Of a stretch of 33,600 nucleotides of DNA, positions 16,861 through 26,927 are shown in pieces. Every line of letters begins with the position of its first letter. Within the stretch, counting starts at the first letter, position 1. The stretch is from positions 1 to 33,600 of the forward strand of contig JAPLJO010000063.1 in assembly GCA_026388515.1 (NCBI GenBank), read 5' to 3'. Source of the stretch: Deltaproteobacteria bacterium (GTDB lineage: Bacteria; Desulfobacterota; Syntrophia; Syntrophales; UBA2210). The position numbers and the translations under genes are program-made. Under the pieces are notes generated by a model. It saw only the letters and a program-made list of their open reading frames with translations. It ran no database searches and had not been told where the DNA came from.

Positions 16861-18096
16861 CTATCGCATATCGGATATCCCGCTTATGGGCTCATCAATA
16901 AGCTGGCAGTCGGCAAAGTCCCCCTGTTTTAATGCGGTCACTTCTTCGGGGATGACAAGTATGGCGTTTGCCTCGACCATTGATTTCAATATGCCCGAAC
17001 CCTGGCTTCCCGTGAGGGCCGCCCGGTATTCTCCTTCCTCGATGGTGACGCGCACCCTCGCGAAGTAGCGTAAACCTTTCTTCTTCTCGAAGTCCCCGGA
17101 AAGCCTCGCCTTCACCATTTTCCTGAAAAGATTTGCGTGTCCCGACATTTTCAGGATTGCCGGCCGCACGTACTCTTCGAAGGTGATCATGGATGATACG
17201 GGATTGCCGGGAAGGCCAAAGAAAAGCGTTTTTTCCATGGTGCCGAACGCCACCGGCTTCCCCGGGCGCTGGGCCACCTGCCAGAATTGAATGGTAGCGC
17301 CTATTTCCTTCATCACATCCCTGACAAAATCATAGGCCCCCATGGAAACACCGCCGGACGATACCACGATATCGGCGCGGAGCGCTTCCCTGAAGTGGCG
17401 CAGCAGATCGTCCTTTGTATCTTTTGAAATGCCGAGGGACACGGGAACGCCGCCGCACTCCATCACCTGGGCATAGAGGGAATAACTGTTGCTGCTTATG
17501 ATCGCGCCGGGGGGCGGGGAGTCGCTGATATCGACGATTTCATCACCCGTCGCGATGATGGCCACCGTTGGTTTCCGATAGATGCTCGCAGAGGCAATGC
17601 CCAGTGATGCCATCATGCCGATTTCCGGGGGGCGCACCACCTTGCCCCGGGGAATGACGAGTTCCCCCTTTTTTACATCTTCGCCGCGGCGCCGCAGGTG
17701 CTCTCCCTTTTTCGCTTCGGCATGAATGGCGACTTTCCCTTCAGCGCTTTCCGTATTTTCCACGGGCACCACGGCGTCAGCACCGCGGGGAATGAGGGCG
17801 CCGGTCATGATTCGCGCCGCCTGGCCGGAGCCCACGGACTTCGCAGGTACACGGCCCGCCGGAATGTCCTCGACGACTTCCAGGGAAACGGGATTTTTTT
17901 TCTCGGCTCCCTTTGTGTCGGCGGCCTTCACGGCGAAGCCGTCCATGGCCGAATTGTCATCGGAAGGTATGTCACGGGCGGCGATGATATCTTCACCGAG
18001 GATCCTGCCGAGCGTGCCGGTGATAGGGGCTTTTTCACAGCCAAGTGTCGTCGCCGCATCGAGCACACGGCGAAGCGCTTCTTCAAAAGCTACCAT
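16861..18096 (-). CDS. moeA: Molybdopterin molybdenumtransferase
   Basis: 411 aa; DIPSDDNSAMDGFAVKAAD, IMTGALIPRGADAVVPVENTE, SSGGVSMGAYDFV, FFGLPGNPVSSMITFEEYVRP. Confidence 0.95.
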   Translation of the reverse strand: MVAFEEALRRVLDAATTLGCEKAPITGTLGRILGEDIIAARDIPSDDNSAMDGFAVKAADTKGAEKKNPVSLEVVEDIPAGRVPAKSVGSGQAARIMTGALIPRGADAVVPVENTESAEGKVAIHAEAKKGEHLRRRGEDVKKGELVIPRGKVVRPPEIGMMASLGIASASIYRKPTVAIIATGDEIVDISDSPPPGAIISSNSYSLYAQVMECGGVPVSLGISKDTKDDLLRHFREALRADIVVSSGGVSMGAYDFVRDVMKEIGATIQFWQVAQRPGKPVAFGTMEKTLFFGLPGNPVSSMITFEEYVRPAILKMSGHANLFRKMVKARLSGDFEKKKGLRYFARVRVTIEEGEYRAALTGSQGSGILKSMVEANAILVIPEEVTALKQGDFADCQLIDEPISGISDMR

Positions 18097-18291
18097 GATG
18101 ATGTTCCTGTTTTATGAAAGACTCACGTTGAATAGCTGAAAGGATTTGATAAGTCAATATTTTCGGCCTGCTTAAATATCAATTGCGGGAGGCGGACAAC
18201 GCCGCCGGCGTCATCATTTACGCCTTGAATAAAAAAGTCGTATGATATACAAGTGCAGCCCTTCGAATACCTTCGTAAAGTGGCGTGAAGA

Positions 18292-19212
18292 ATGGATAAG
18301 GACATTTCAACGAAGCAAAAAAAAATAAGGACACTTCTTGACGAGAAGAAGGGAATTCTCCTCGCCCACTACTACCAGCGGCCGGAGATTCAGGATATCG
18401 CCGATTTCAGGGGTGATTCCCTCAGCCTCAGCATCCGGGCGACGGAGACGGACGCGCGGGTGATTGTATTTGCCGGTGTCCGCTTCATGGCCGAAAGTGC
18501 TTCCATCCTCTCGCCCGATAAAACAGTGCTGCTTCCCCGTCTTGACGCGGGGTGTCCGCTTGCCGATATGATTACCGGCGGCGAACTGAAAGAATTGAAG
18601 CGCCTTCACCCGGGCGTGCCCGTCGTGACCTACGTGAACTCCTCCGCCGCGACGAAGGCGGACTCCGATGTCTGCTGCACCTCGGCGAACTCCGTGAAGG
18701 TGGTGAATTCTTTCACCGGCGCGGAGACGGTTATCATGGTTCCCGACGGAAACCTGGCGCGGTATACGGCACGGTTTACGGATAAACGCGTCATCCCCGG
18801 ACGGGGATACTGCTATGTGCACCATAACCTCTCGCCCGATGATATCCGCGCCGTGAAGGAGCAGCATCCAAAGGCGGTCCTGGCCGTGCATCCCGAGTGC
18901 ACCCTCGATGTCATCGACATGGCCGATTTCGTGGGGAGCACCAGCGGCATCCTCCAGTTTGCACGAACGACGGAAGCCTCTGAAATCATCGTCGGCACCG
19001 AGCACGGCATCATGCACCTGCTCAAGAAAGAGAACCCCGGAAAAACTTTCATCCCCGCCTCGCCGTCGATGGTCTGCCGCGACATGAAGTTAATAACCCT
19101 TGACGATATTCTCGATGCCCTCACTGAAATGAAGCATGTGATCAGCGTTCCCGATGAAATCAGAAAACCCGCGTACCGCGCCCTCAGAAAGATGCTCGAC
19201 CTCTCGTCATGA
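18292..19212 (+). CDS. nadA: Quinolinate synthase
   Basis: 306 aa; LLAHYYQRPEIQDIADFRGDSLSL, VVTYVNSSAATKADSDVCCTSANSVKVV, VHPECTLDVIDMADFVGSTSGI. Confidence 0.95.
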   Translation: MDKDISTKQKKIRTLLDEKKGILLAHYYQRPEIQDIADFRGDSLSLSIRATETDARVIVFAGVRFMAESASILSPDKTVLLPRLDAGCPLADMITGGELKELKRLHPGVPVVTYVNSSAATKADSDVCCTSANSVKVVNSFTGAETVIMVPDGNLARYTARFTDKRVIPGRGYCYVHHNLSPDDIRAVKEQHPKAVLAVHPECTLDVIDMADFVGSTSGILQFARTTEASEIIVGTEHGIMHLLKKENPGKTFIPASPSMVCRDMKLITLDDILDALTEMKHVISVPDEIRKPAYRALRKMLDLSS

Positions 19213-19283
19213 TGAGATAACCATTCCACCGCCGGCACGATACGCCGGGCGTTGAGATTCTCCGGACTCCAGACAGCAATTTC

Positions 19284-22200
19284 ATGAATACCGCTTCCGA
19301 AAAGACATTCAATTCATCCGATCCCGCGTTTCGCTTCCTCATGGAAAAGATTGCCGTGGGTGCGAAGGATGCGAGCATATCCGGTCTCCACGGTGCATGC
19401 CGCTCCCTTGTCCTTTCAATGATCGCCGCGACCCTCAAAAGAACCGTGGTATACATCGGCACCACCCGTGAGGAGACCGATACCGTCTTCCGGGACCTGT
19501 CCTTTTTCCTCGGCGAGGGGCGGGTGCTTTTTTTCCCCGCGTGGGATGAGCGGTGTCCCGATGACGCCTCCCTTGAGGAGCGGGAGACGGCGCTCGGTCG
19601 CGCGAGGACGCTCGCCATGCTTCTCGCGGGAGGGCCCGCCGTTATCGTCGGGCATCTCGACGCCTTCATGCAGAGAACGGCGCCTCTTTCAGTCGTGGGG
19701 GACTATATCGAAACGGTATCAGCCGGCACGACGTGTCAGCGTGAGAAGCTCGAAGCGAAGCTCCATGCGGGAGGTTTCCACAGGGTCTCCCTCGTCGAAG
19801 AAAAAGGGGAGTACAGTGTCCGGGGCCATATCGTTGATGTCTTTCCGCCGGTACGCGAGAAACCCGTCCGCATGGAATTCGACGGGGATGACATTGTCTC
19901 GATACGCGAATTCGATTCTTCCACGCAGCGGTCCGCCGGGGAGATAAGTGGCGTGCTCCTTTCACCGGCGGGCGAACTGGTGCGTGACGAAGGCGCCACC
20001 GTGAGGACCCTCGCCGGTGTGCGGAAGCGCCTCTCCGAACTCGATATTCCGAAGGCGCGGAGAGACCGCATCATCGATCTTGTTGAAAAGGAAGACGAGA
20101 CCCTCGCCGGTGTACAGATGCTCCCCCTCTTTTACGGATACGGTGGTGAGGGGGAAGGTCTTGATACTTTCTTTGAGTATCTTCCCTCGACGGCACTCGT
20201 TGCCTGTGAAGATGTTCGTGTGCTTGACCGGTCATGCGGTCTGCGGGAAGAAAAATCGGCCCTTTTCACGTCGAACGCCCTCGCGGAGGGAAAGTTCCAC
20301 ATCGAAACACGTCATTTCATGTCCTCGAAGGATGAATTCGCGAACCGCCTCGGCGGCTTCCAGGCGCTTTCCATGGATGCCATCGAGAGAAGCGATTCTT
20401 TTATCCTGAAGACGGAGAAACCCCTTGGATTGAAGCAGGTGCCGTCGCGTCTCGACCGGGAGTCGAGCCCCCTCGCGCCGGTGGTCGAGCGGATGAAAAC
20501 GTGGCTTGCAGGAAAGAATCTCGTTGTCTTTCTCTCCGTCGAGGGGGAAGTCGAGCGGATGGCGCGCCTTTTCGAGGGATACGGGCTTCCCGTCACTGTC
20601 GCGAAGGAATTTTCACTGCGCGAGCTCGAGCGGGCCGGCGTGGTGCCCCGCCTTCTCATCACCGCCGGCAGTGTGAGCGAAGGTTTTTACTATCCGGGTC
20701 TCGGCCTTGTCCTGGTCTCCGAGGAGGAGATATTCGGGAAAAAGATAAAGAGGCCGCGCAAAGCAAAGGTCCGGGAAGGGTATTTTCTCAAGTCGTTCGG
20801 GGAACTGAAGAACGGGGATTTCGTGGTCCACCTGGATCATGGGATAGGTATCTATCACGAACTGAAGCGGCTGTCCGTGGGGGATATGGAAAACGATTTT
20901 CTCCTCATCGAATACGAGGGCGGCGACAAGCTCTATGTACCGGTGGACCGGCTGAACAAGATTCAGCGGTACATCGGGCCCGAGGATTATATGCCCCCCG
21001 TTGACCGTCTCGGCGGGAGCTCCTGGGAAACCGTGAAAAAGCGCGTGACGAAGTCGGTGCGGGAAATCGCCGAGGAACTTGTCGCCATCTACGCGGCACG
21101 GGGAGTGATGGAAGGACACCGCTATGCGGCCCCTGACAGGTACTACGAGGAATTTGCTTCCTACTTCGAATTTGAAGAGACGCCGGACCAGGCACGTGCC
21201 ATAGAAGAAGTCGATCTGGACCTCGGCAACCCACGGCCCATGGACCGCCTGGTCTGCGGCGATGCCGGGTTCGGGAAGACCGAGGTGGCCCTGCGGGCGT
21301 CCTTCAGGGTTGCCATGGAGGGCAAGCAGGTAGCCTTCCTGGTTCCCACCACGATACTCGCGGAGCAGCACTACCGGACCTTCGTGAAACGGTTCGCGCA
21401 TCACCCCGTGAGAATCGAGGCGCTGAATCGCTACCGGCCTTCCTCCCTTCAGAAGAAGATTGTCGGGGATATCGCCCGGGGCGCCGTTGACATTGTCATC
21501 GGCACGCACCGGCTTCTCCAGAAAGACGTGGCCTTCAAGGATCTCGGGCTCGTCATTATCGACGAAGAGCAGCGGTTCGGTGTGAGCCACAAGGAAAAGC
21601 TCAAAAAACTCCGGACCCTTGTGGATGTGCTGACGCTCACGGCGACACCAATTCCGAGGACGCTCCAGCTCTCCCTCGTGGGCATCCGCGATCTGTCGAT
21701 AATCAACACGCCGCCTCCCGATCGCCAGTCCATCAGGGTGCATGTCCATGAATTCAGCGAGGAGATTATCTGCGAGGCGATTCGCAGTGAACTGAAGCGG
21801 GGCGGGCAGGTCTTTTTCGTCCATGACCGCGTGCGCTCCATCGAGGGCATGGCCCGCCTGGTGGAGCATCTGGTGCCGGAGGCAAAGATCGGGGTCGCCC
21901 ACGGCCGGATGAAGGCGGCCGATCTCGAACGGGTGATGGTGCGCTTCATTCAGCGGGATTATGACGTGCTTGTCTGTACGACCATTATAGGTTCAGGGGT
22001 CGATATCCCGACGGCGAATACCATTGTCATCAACAGGGCCGACCGCTTCGGCCTCGCGCAGCTCTACCAGCTCAGGGGCCGGGTGGGGAGGTCGAATGAA
22101 GATGCCGCGGCGTATCTTCTGGTACCCCGGGGCGCGGTGCTCTCGCAGGATGCAAAAAAGAGACTCCGGGTGATTCAGGATTACGCCGAGCCCGGGTCGG

Positions 22201-22796
22201 GATTCAAGATTGCCGCCCACGACCTGGAACTGCGCGGTGCGGGCAATCTGCTCGGCGTTTCCCAGTCGGGCCACGTCTCCGCCGTGGGGTACGAGCTCTA
22301 TACGGAACTTATGGAGAAGGCGGTCTCCGAACTGAGAGGTGAAGGCGCTCCCGCCGATGACATAAGTCCGGAGATACGATTCCGGGTTCCCGCCTTCATC
22401 CCCGACGATTACATCGCGGATATGCATTCCCGGCTTATTACCTATAAGGAGATATCGGCCGCCGCCGCCGACGCGGAGATTGATGAAATCCGTGATACCC
22501 TCCGGGACCGCTACGGCTTCGTGCCGCCTTCGCTGGAAAATCTTATGGAAATCATCGGCATACGGAACCGCCTGAAGAGTATCTTGGCGGAGGCGATGGA
22601 ATACGACGGGCGGCAGTTTCAGGTCGCCTTCAGGAAGACAAGCCCCGTAGACCCGGCGAAAATCGTGAAACTTTCACGTACGGCCTACCGGGGGCTTACC
22701 TTATCTCCAGACTTGAAGCTTTCGGTACCACTCCCCGGGCTCACGGGAACGGACATCCTGGGCAGGGCGAGGGAGCTTCTCATGGCGCTTGCCTGA
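19284..22796 (+). CDS. mfd: Transcription-repair coupling factor
   Basis: 1170 aa; FVVHLDHGIGIYHELKRL RNAP-interaction region, GDAGFGKTEVALRASF Walker A, DEEQRFGVSHKEKLK, TATPIPRTLQLSLVGIRDLS. Confidence 0.96.
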   Translation: MNTASEKTFNSSDPAFRFLMEKIAVGAKDASISGLHGACRSLVLSMIAATLKRTVVYIGTTREETDTVFRDLSFFLGEGRVLFFPAWDERCPDDASLEERETALGRARTLAMLLAGGPAVIVGHLDAFMQRTAPLSVVGDYIETVSAGTTCQREKLEAKLHAGGFHRVSLVEEKGEYSVRGHIVDVFPPVREKPVRMEFDGDDIVSIREFDSSTQRSAGEISGVLLSPAGELVRDEGATVRTLAGVRKRLSELDIPKARRDRIIDLVEKEDETLAGVQMLPLFYGYGGEGEGLDTFFEYLPSTALVACEDVRVLDRSCGLREEKSALFTSNALAEGKFHIETRHFMSSKDEFANRLGGFQALSMDAIERSDSFILKTEKPLGLKQVPSRLDRESSPLAPVVERMKTWLAGKNLVVFLSVEGEVERMARLFEGYGLPVTVAKEFSLRELERAGVVPRLLITAGSVSEGFYYPGLGLVLVSEEEIFGKKIKRPRKAKVREGYFLKSFGELKNGDFVVHLDHGIGIYHELKRLSVGDMENDFLLIEYEGGDKLYVPVDRLNKIQRYIGPEDYMPPVDRLGGSSWETVKKRVTKSVREIAEELVAIYAARGVMEGHRYAAPDRYYEEFASYFEFEETPDQARAIEEVDLDLGNPRPMDRLVCGDAGFGKTEVALRASFRVAMEGKQVAFLVPTTILAEQHYRTFVKRFAHHPVRIEALNRYRPSSLQKKIVGDIARGAVDIVIGTHRLLQKDVAFKDLGLVIIDEEQRFGVSHKEKLKKLRTLVDVLTLTATPIPRTLQLSLVGIRDLSIINTPPPDRQSIRVHVHEFSEEIICEAIRSELKRGGQVFFVHDRVRSIEGMARLVEHLVPEAKIGVAHGRMKAADLERVMVRFIQRDYDVLVCTTIIGSGVDIPTANTIVINRADRFGLAQLYQLRGRVGRSNEDAAAYLLVPRGAVLSQDAKKRLRVIQDYAEPGSGFKIAAHDLELRGAGNLLGVSQSGHVSAVGYELYTELMEKAVSELRGEGAPADDISPEIRFRVPAFIPDDYIADMHSRLITYKEISAAAADAEIDEIRDTLRDRYGFVPPSLENLMEIIGIRNRLKSILAEAMEYDGRQFQVAFRKTSPVDPAKIVKLSRTAYRGLTLSPDLKLSVPLPGLTGTDILGRARELLMALA

Positions 22797-22924
22797 GTGC
22801 CCTGCTGAATAATGGTCCCGGGTTCGATACGGCTTTAAAGATTGAAGGGGTACTGCTCTTTTGTTACAATCACAAGATTGATTGCTTTATAAGAAATCAC
22901 TCCACTAACGCATGACAACGGGGA

Positions 22925-23920
22925 ATGAGAATGATGGTAAAAAAGACGGTTATGGTATTGTGGCTGGTATTCATGTGCGGTACCGCCTGCTTCGGCGCGG
23001 CTTACGAGGATGGCATCGCCGTGGTGGTGAACAATGATGTGATAACCCTTTCGGAGCTCAATGAAGAAGTGGGCGGGCTTTTCAAGAGGATCGGGAATCC
23101 CTCCGAGGCCGAAAAGGAAACACTCCTGCCCGAGGTCAGGAAAACCGCGATGAATAAATTGATTGACGATCTCCTGATCGGGCAGGAAGCCGCAAAGATG
23201 AACATCATCATTCCCGCCGAAAATGTGGATGCCACCATTCAGGGGATGCTCCAGGAAAGAAAGATACCCATGGAGGCATTTGCCGCGACCCTGGCCAAAG
23301 ACGGCGGCACCATGGCTGAATACAGAGAAGAGGTAAAACAGTACCTCACCAGGATGAAGCTCATCTCACGGGAAATCAGGCCGAAAATTTCCGTGAACGA
23401 AGAGGAAATCGGTGAATACTACAGTGAACACCGCGACCTTTACGAGGGAAAGGAAGCCGTGAGATTGAGCCAGATACTTTTTGTCATTCCCGAAGGAGCG
23501 AGTGCCGCGAACCGGAAGGAAATCGGGGCGCAGGCCGAGGCGGTCTTTGCGCGGCTCCAGAATGGGGAGTCTTTCGAGTTGCTCGCGAGCCAGTACAACA
23601 GTGACCCGGCGGTGAGGGCATCGGGCGGGGACCTGGGATTTGTCGAGCGGGGCATGCTGCGGGACGCCTTGAATGAAGCCGCCTTCATTCTTCCTCTCGG
23701 GCAGACGAGCGGGGTAATCGAAACACCCGTAGGATTTCACATCATCAAGGTCACGGAAAAGCGCGGTGCCGGCATCAAACCAATTGGCGAAGTGCGCGCC
23801 GAGGTCGAGGAAAAGATAGCGGCGAAGAAGACGGAAGCAAAGTATCTGGAATGGATCGGCACGCTGCGGCAGAAGGCCCATATTGAAATACGCATCGATA
23901 CACCCGCGGCACAGGGGTAA
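22925..23920 (+). CDS. SurA/PpiC-type periplasmic peptidyl-prolyl isomerase
   Basis: 331 aa; signal peptide; VVVNNDVITLSELNEEV SurA_N; single parvulin domain RLSQILFVIPEGAS...GGDLGFVERGML...FHIIKVTEKR. Confidence 0.88.
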   Translation: MRMMVKKTVMVLWLVFMCGTACFGAAYEDGIAVVVNNDVITLSELNEEVGGLFKRIGNPSEAEKETLLPEVRKTAMNKLIDDLLIGQEAAKMNIIIPAENVDATIQGMLQERKIPMEAFAATLAKDGGTMAEYREEVKQYLTRMKLISREIRPKISVNEEEIGEYYSEHRDLYEGKEAVRLSQILFVIPEGASAANRKEIGAQAEAVFARLQNGESFELLASQYNSDPAVRASGGDLGFVERGMLRDALNEAAFILPLGQTSGVIETPVGFHIIKVTEKRGAGIKPIGEVRAEVEEKIAAKKTEAKYLEWIGTLRQKAHIEIRIDTPAAQG

Positions 23921-23992
23921 GGGTTCTAATGTCCCTCCCACGGGGAAGGGATTGCGAATTCTGAAACCTGAAAATTCTTTAAGACAAAAGTC

Positions 23993-26851
23993 ATGCAGTA
24001 CATAAAAGTTCGTGGCGCCTGCCAGCACAACTTAAAAAACGTCAGCGTCGACATACCGCGGGACAGGATGGTGGTCATCACCGGCGTGAGCGGCTCCGGT
24101 AAATCGTCGCTCGCCTTCAATACCATCTATGCCGAGGGCCAGCGGCGTTATGTGGAGTCCCTTTCCACCTATGCCCGCCAGTTTATCGGGCAGATGGACA
24201 AGCCCGACGTGGAATCGATCGAGGGGCTTTCTCCCTCCATTGCAATCGAGCAGCGCACCGCGAGCCATAATCCGCGTTCCACCGTGGGCACGGTCACGGA
24301 GATTTACGATTACCTGCGTCTTCTCTACGCGCGCATCGGCATTCCCCACTGCCACAAGTGCGGCAGGGAAATCCGGACCCAGACCGTGGATACCATGCTC
24401 GACCAGATTCTGTCGTTTCCCGCGCAGTCGAAAATTACCATCCTTGCGCCGGTGGTGCGGGGGAAAAAGGGGGAATTCCATAAAGAACTTAAAAAACTGA
24501 GGAAAGACGGATTTGCACGGGTGCGCGTTGACAGGGAAGTGCGGGATCTTGCCGAGGACATCGTCCTCGACAAGAAAAAGCGCCATGATATCGATGTCAT
24601 CGTTGACCGGCTGGTAGTAAAAGACGGCGTGAGAAAGCGCCTCAGGGATTCGCTGGAGACCGCGCTCAAGCTCGCGGAAGGTTTCATCAGGGTGGGTATT
24701 GCGGGAGGTGAAGAGATCACCTTTAGCGAGGTCTATGCCTGCACGGAATGCGGTATCAGCATCCAGGAACTCGCCCCGCGCATGTTTTCATTTAACAGCC
24801 CCTACGGTGCCTGCACCGAGTGCGGGGGGCTGGGCACGAAAGTTTACTTCGATGAAAATCTTATCGTGCCCGATTCCTCACTCTCGATACGTGAGGGCGC
24901 CATTGCGCCCTGGGATAACCGCACTTCGCTTTTTTTCTTTCAGTTGCTGGAAGCCCTCTCAAAACACTATTCCTTCGATATCAACACGCCCTTCAACCAA
25001 CTTCCCGCGAAGGTGCGCCACGCGCTCCTCTTCGGTTCGGGCGACGAGAGCATCGAGTTTTATTTTGACAAACGGGGGAGGCGGTTCTTTTACAAAAAAA
25101 CCTTTGAAGGGGTGATTCCCACTATCGACCGGCGGTACCGCGAGACCGATGCGGCTGACACGAGGATCGACCTGGAGCGGTACATGAACGTCACAGACTG
25201 TCCGGCCTGCGACGGCGCGCGGCTCATGAAGGAAAGTCTCGCCGTCACCGTTGCCGGAAAGAACATCCATGAGGTGTGCCTTTTCTCCATCGGCGAGTGC
25301 CTCCGGTTCTTCGGGGGTCTCTCGCTTCAGGAGCGGGAACTGCAGATATCGGAACGGATATTAAAGGAGATAAAGGAGCGGCTTGTCTTCCTTGTTGATG
25401 TGGGTATGGATTATCTGAATCTTGCGCGGTCCTCGGGGACGCTCTCCGGCGGCGAGTGGCAGCGCATACGGCTGGCGACGCAGATCGGTTCCGGGCTCAT
25501 GGGGGTGCTCTATGTCCTCGACGAGCCGACCATCGGTCTCCATCCCCGCGACAATGTCCGGCTTATTTCGACACTTAAAAGGCTCCGCGACATGGGAAAC
25601 ACGATTCTCGTCGTGGAACATGACGCGGAGATCATAAGGTCCTCCGACGACATTATCGACATGGGGCCCGGGGCGGGGCTTTCGGGCGGCGAGGTCATCT
25701 TTCACGGCACGCCCGATGATGCCTGCGTGTCGGAGACATCGCTCACCGGGAAATACCTTTCGGGGAGGGCCTCCATACCGATTCCCGAATCGAGGAGATC
25801 GCCGGCGGACCGGTTCGTCGTCATCGAGGGGGCCACGGAAAACAATCTGAAGGACATCACCGTCAGGATTCCCGTGGGTCTTTTTACCTGCGTCACGGGT
25901 GTCTCGGGTTCGGGGAAAAGCACGCTTATCATCGAGACGCTCTACAAGGTGCTTTTACGAAGGCTTTACCGGTACCACGGAAAGGCGGGAAGGATAAGGG
26001 CGGTCAGGGACCTGGGCGGCATTGAGCGGGTGATTGCCATGGACCAGCAGCCCATCGGCCGCACCCCCCGCTCCAATCCCGTGACGTACACCGGCGCCTT
26101 TACCCCCATCAGGGAACTGTTCACCATGCTGCCCGAGTCACGAATGCGGGGCTACAAACCGGGCCGCTTCAGCTTCAACGTCAGGGGAGGGAGGTGCGAA
26201 TCCTGCGAAGGCGACGGACTGAAGCGGATAGAGATGCATTTTCTTCCCGATGTCTATGTGACCTGTGATGTCTGCCGGGGAACCCGTTTCAACAGGGACA
26301 CGCTGGAGATACTCTACAAGGGGAAAAGCATTGCCGATGTGCTTGACATGACTGTGGATCAGGCCCTTGTCTTTTTCGATGCCGTTCCCTCAATCAGGTC
26401 GAAGCTGAAATTCCTTTCCGACGTGGGGCTCGGCTACGTAAAACTCGGCCAGTCGGCGACCACGCTCTCCGGCGGCGAGGCCCAGCGCATCAAACTTTCC
26501 CGCGAGCTCGGGCGGCGGCTCACGAACAATACGCTGTATATTCTCGATGAGCCCACCATCGGTCTTCATTTCGCCGATATCGAGAAACTTCTCCAGGTAC
26601 TGGCGAGACTCGTTGACATGGGGAACACAGTGGTGGTAATCGAACACAACCTCGACGTCATCAAGTGCGCCGATTACGTCATTGACCTCGGTCCCGAGGG
26701 AGGAGCAGGCGGCGGACGGATCGTTGCAGCGGGTGTTCCCGAAGACGTGGTCAGGGTTCCCGCCTCATTGACGGGACAGTTTCTCCGCGCCGTGCTCGAC
26801 GGAAAGCCGGGCCGGGCGGATGACAAAGCGTGTGCGGCGCACGAGGGATAG
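23993..26851 (+). CDS. uvrA: UvrABC system protein A
   Basis: 952 aa; two ABC ATPase modules (GVSGSGKSSLAF, GVSGSGKSTLI), LSGGEWQRIRLATQIG, LSGGEAQRIKLSREL, zinc-finger Cys pairs. Confidence 0.97.
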   Translation: MQYIKVRGACQHNLKNVSVDIPRDRMVVITGVSGSGKSSLAFNTIYAEGQRRYVESLSTYARQFIGQMDKPDVESIEGLSPSIAIEQRTASHNPRSTVGTVTEIYDYLRLLYARIGIPHCHKCGREIRTQTVDTMLDQILSFPAQSKITILAPVVRGKKGEFHKELKKLRKDGFARVRVDREVRDLAEDIVLDKKKRHDIDVIVDRLVVKDGVRKRLRDSLETALKLAEGFIRVGIAGGEEITFSEVYACTECGISIQELAPRMFSFNSPYGACTECGGLGTKVYFDENLIVPDSSLSIREGAIAPWDNRTSLFFFQLLEALSKHYSFDINTPFNQLPAKVRHALLFGSGDESIEFYFDKRGRRFFYKKTFEGVIPTIDRRYRETDAADTRIDLERYMNVTDCPACDGARLMKESLAVTVAGKNIHEVCLFSIGECLRFFGGLSLQERELQISERILKEIKERLVFLVDVGMDYLNLARSSGTLSGGEWQRIRLATQIGSGLMGVLYVLDEPTIGLHPRDNVRLISTLKRLRDMGNTILVVEHDAEIIRSSDDIIDMGPGAGLSGGEVIFHGTPDDACVSETSLTGKYLSGRASIPIPESRRSPADRFVVIEGATENNLKDITVRIPVGLFTCVTGVSGSGKSTLIIETLYKVLLRRLYRYHGKAGRIRAVRDLGGIERVIAMDQQPIGRTPRSNPVTYTGAFTPIRELFTMLPESRMRGYKPGRFSFNVRGGRCESCEGDGLKRIEMHFLPDVYVTCDVCRGTRFNRDTLEILYKGKSIADVLDMTVDQALVFFDAVPSIRSKLKFLSDVGLGYVKLGQSATTLSGGEAQRIKLSRELGRRLTNNTLYILDEPTIGLHFADIEKLLQVLARLVDMGNTVVVIEHNLDVIKCADYVIDLGPEGGAGGGRIVAAGVPEDVVRVPASLTGQFLRAVLDGKPGRADDKACAAHEG

Positions 26852-26927
26852 CATGGTGGCTGCTGCCGGTTGATGAGCCCATGGCGGCCGAATGGCGCCG
26901 GGGTGTACGAATATCAGGGAGGGATCA

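Noticed and set aside
18307-19017. 236-aa minus-strand ORF opposite nadA
   Set aside because: Lies wholly inside nadA; His/Arg/Gly-rich composition typical of antisense frames.
20613-21902. 429-aa minus-strand ORF opposite mfd
   Set aside because: Antisense shadow of a clear mfd gene in high-GC sequence; no recognisable domain.
22800-22925. GGGTTCGATACGG in the mfd-surA gap resembling a tRNA T-loop
   Set aside because: No acceptor, D or anticodon arms can be assembled around it.
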